Below, piece by piece: positions 62,510-64,000 of a stretch of DNA of 64,000 nt. Position numbers and translations under genes: made by a program. Below the pieces are notes generated by a model. The model was not told where the DNA came from. It saw nothing but the letters and a program-made list of their open reading frames with translations, and searched no databases. The DNA comes from Tahibacter aquaticus (GTDB lineage: Bacteria > Pseudomonadota > Gammaproteobacteria > Xanthomonadales > Rhodanobacteraceae). Numbering within the stretch: the stretch's first letter is position 1; each line of letters opens with the position of its first letter. The stretch lies in contig NZ_SNZH01000020.1 in assembly GCF_004363655.1 (NCBI RefSeq), forward strand, positions 81,776-145,775, in the 5' to 3' direction.

Positions 62510-62545
62510 GTGCCCAGGCATCTCATCCTGTGATTGGAGGGCTCC

Positions 62546-62905
62546 ATGTCGCTGAAACCCGACGGGTACCCTGCTTCGACGCTGACGTTTTCGCTCAGCG
62601 GAACGGCTGTACGCATCGAGCTGCCGGTTGCCATGCCCCCCTCAATGCTCAGCGCGTTTGAGCGGCAGATCGCCCGGCAACGCGAACAGGACGCCGGTGG
62701 CCTATGGACCGGTTTCTCGCGCGCACTGCGCGAAGCCGTCATTCGCGTGTTGGACGACGACCTGAAAGAACCCAGCGATGTCCAGCTGCGTGAAGCTGCC
62801 CGGCTTGCCCGCGCCCATGGCCTGGATTTGCCCCATGACGCGATGTGCTACCGCGGGGCGCTACGGCAATTCGTGGCGAGCTTAAAGTCCGCCGACACGG
62901 CGTAG
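62546..62905 (+). CDS. Hypothetical protein paired with the Xre regulator
   Basis: 119 residues from the ATG at 62546, GGAGG 7 bases upstream. The product begins MSLKPDGYPASTLTFSLSGT, has an Ala/Arg-rich helical middle (MLSAFERQIARQREQDAG; LWTGFSRALREAVIRVLDDD) and ends VASLKSADTA. No family recognised. Coding frame and ribosome-binding site are convincing. It may be controlled by the divergent Xre protein. Confidence 0.7.
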   Translation: MSLKPDGYPASTLTFSLSGTAVRIELPVAMPPSMLSAFERQIARQREQDAGGLWTGFSRALREAVIRVLDDDLKEPSDVQLREAARLARAHGLDLPHDAMCYRGALRQFVASLKSADTA

Positions 62906-62982
62906 CGGCTACTTTCTCAGCGACACCCGATTCTGACGGCGCCACGTCTGATGGGCGCACGACCGACCTTGCGGAGGGCACT

Positions 62983-63492
62983 ATGCTGACGTCGTACTTC
63001 GTTGCGCACGTTGAGGAGGGAATTGTCGTCGTCGGCGTGGGCGCGGCGCCGTTGTCCGAGATCCTAGCCCTGGCGCCATCGTGTAGCGCCACGGTATTCG
63101 TGGTCGAACCCGTCCAGGTTGGCATCCGGGTGCGGTGCGGCACAGCCGAGTTCACAGAATCGGACATAGTTCCTCGCTATAGGCACCCCAGCGAACGCGT
63201 TGGGGCTTGGCTCCGCGTTCTGCCGATTGCCGACAAAGCACTAGCGCAGTGCGACCGGATGGAGCTATCTCTGGCCGAGGACATTGAGGACTGGTTTGTC
63301 GATGAGGCGGTATTGGGGTGGCATCGCGTCACACCCGAAGACGGGCGTCGGCGGTTGGAAGACCCGCGCCGACAGCTTGGCGATACCGCCTTGCTCTTGC
63401 GCGGACAACGAGCGGCGCTGACCGCGTTGCTGGAGGCCATCGGCCAGTTGGTCACTTGCGACAAATCTCGCCACGACGCGCGAACGTGCTAG
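62983..63492 (+). CDS. Hypothetical protein
   Basis: 169 residues from the ATG at 62983 (CGGAGGGC upstream); a longer frame to 62845 overlaps the previous gene. It starts MLTSYFVAHVEEGIVVVGVG, has a beta-rich first half (SATVFVVEPVQVGIRVR), and a helical C-terminal half (VLGWHRVTPEDGRRRLEDPR; AALTALLEAIGQLVT). No family recognised. Lies 77 bases after the previous gene, probably in the same transcript. Confidence 0.6.
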   Translation: MLTSYFVAHVEEGIVVVGVGAAPLSEILALAPSCSATVFVVEPVQVGIRVRCGTAEFTESDIVPRYRHPSERVGAWLRVLPIADKALAQCDRMELSLAEDIEDWFVDEAVLGWHRVTPEDGRRRLEDPRRQLGDTALLLRGQRAALTALLEAIGQLVTCDKSRHDARTC

Positions 63493-63770
63493 GGATTGTC
63501 GTGCTCCAACTTCAACACGGGTGGCGTAAACGCACCGGTGAGCGGCTCGATGCGGCCTGGCCGTTTTGCGCCAGGGAGATTTTCGAGCCTCCCGGCGCTC
63601 TCGGCATGTGCGGAAGGCGACAACTCGACAGTTCCGCCCTTCCCTCATCCAACTAACGGACGCGCGTTCGTTTCCGGATGCGAAGCCAGTTCTGCGCCTC
63701 GTAGCGGAACACAACCGGCCACGCTTCGCTGCGGTCCAGCACCCAGCGCATGGCCGTCTCCGGCAGATGT
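63493..63770. other. Gap before an IS3 element, with a coding remnant
   Basis: No complete gene. On the minus strand at about 63653-63768, LPETAMRWVLDRSEAWPVVF and RYEAQNWLRIRKRTRVR read as protein and stop with TAG; the frame enters from the IS3 end, suggesting the C-terminus of a gene cut by that insertion. The rest holds nothing I recognise. Confidence 0.4.
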
Positions 63771-64000
63771 GAACCGCCCCGAGATTCCCGGAGACTCCGG
63801 ATTGTGAGTCACGCCGTCATGGCGGACTCGCGGATTGCTGCGTAGTAGCGAGCCTCGGCTTCCGCCGGCGGAATGTAGCCGATCGGCCCGAGCAACCGGC
63901 GACGGTTGAACCAGTCGACCCAGACGAGTGTGGCCAGTTCGACCGCCTGCGCATCGGGCCATGACGTTCTGCGGTGGATCACTTCGGCTTTGTACAGCCC
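63771..64000 (-). mobile_element. IS3-family element, end lying in the window
   Basis: The terminal inverted repeat TGAACCGCCCCGAGATTCCC at 63771-63790 continues with GGAGACTCCGG, a typical IS3-group end. The transposase gene starts 38 bases inside it and runs off the window at 64000. Confidence 0.8.
63809..64000 (-). CDS. IS3-family transposase, C-terminal part (5' end beyond window)
   Basis: The last 63 residues, read on the minus strand from 64000: LYKAEVIHRRTSWPDAQAVE, LATLVWVDWFNRRRLLGPIG, YIPPAEAEARYYAAIRESAM, TA and stop. This is the C-terminus of the IS3 orfB integrase (DDE family), just after its catalytic Glu region. The copy looks intact as far as visible. Insertion of this element probably inactivated a gene to its left. 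Confidence 0.9.
   Translation of the reverse strand, partial: GLYKAEVIHRRTSWPDAQAVELATLVWVDWFNRRRLLGPIGYIPPAEAEARYYAAIRESAMTA

Noticed and set aside
1..64000. CRISPR array or rRNA operon
   Set aside because: I saw no regularly spaced repeats and no rRNA-like stretches on reading through the window.

Overview
This is a GC-rich proteobacterial window with Gammaproteobacteria/Xanthomonadales-like gene content. That placement is an inference from the narHJI-ppiC-narK order, the ubiTUV anaerobic ubiquinone genes, a CusCBA pump with a CusF-like tail and a Wza/Wzc exopolysaccharide locus; no rRNA or housekeeping marker lies in the window to prove it. The organism is evidently able to respire nitrate.

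Layout. (1) 1-4.3 kb: 3' part of the nitrate reductase operon (narH end, narJ, narI, a parvulin, narK), closed by a strong hairpin. (2) 4.3-11.4 kb, minus strand: a possible operon of a TonB-dependent receptor, a three-part ABC importer of the nitrate/taurine type, nnrS and two small uncharacterised genes, with a 15/19 Fur-box match in front of the receptor. (3) 11.4-14.5 kb: ubiU, ubiV, two tiny coupled ORFs and, convergently, ubiT, i.e. O2-independent ubiquinone synthesis, with FNR/Dnr-like sites in front of ubiU and ubiT. Regions 1-3 form a coherent anaerobic-respiration island. (4) 14.5-15.7 kb: decayed sequence with a coiled-coil pseudogene carrying two in-frame TAG codons. (5) 15.7-22.2 kb: a Cu(I)/Ag(I) CusCBA tripartite efflux operon with a small Cys/His-rich leader protein, ended by a GC hairpin. 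(6) 22.2-34.8 kb: an accessory zone of remnants and small cargo genes: a chimeric receiver fragment, DUF2188, a broken AAA ATPase, a SinR-like protein, umuD-umuC-SRAP-like genes, DUF72, HU, a frameshifted hemerythrin, a truncated methyltransferase, an LVIVD-repeat protein, an IS21 istA remnant, and the 3' half of a tRNA-Val(CAC), which looks like an integration scar. (7) 34.9-57.1 kb: a 20-gene, tightly overlapping exopolysaccharide locus (priming transferase, CpsB-like phosphatase, Wza, Wzc, Wzy, Wzx, five to seven glycosyltransferases, two FkbM methyltransferases, ATP-grasp, deacetylase, acyltransferase and a membrane J-domain protein). (8) 57.1-64 kb: gene-poor flank with a PAS fragment cut by a decayed IS21-like element, an Xre regulator with divergent unknown genes, and the end of an IS3-family element running off the window.

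How the parts work together: nitrate enters through NarK and is reduced by NarGHI, matured by NarJ. Electrons come from quinol; UbiT/U/V would keep ubiquinone synthesis running without oxygen. NnrS-type proteins are linked to nitrosative stress that accompanies denitrification. The receptor/ABC operon next door probably imports a metal or metal chelate, but its substrate cannot be read from sequence. The exopolysaccharide genes form a complete Wzx/Wzy-type assembly line with non-carbohydrate decoration enzymes.
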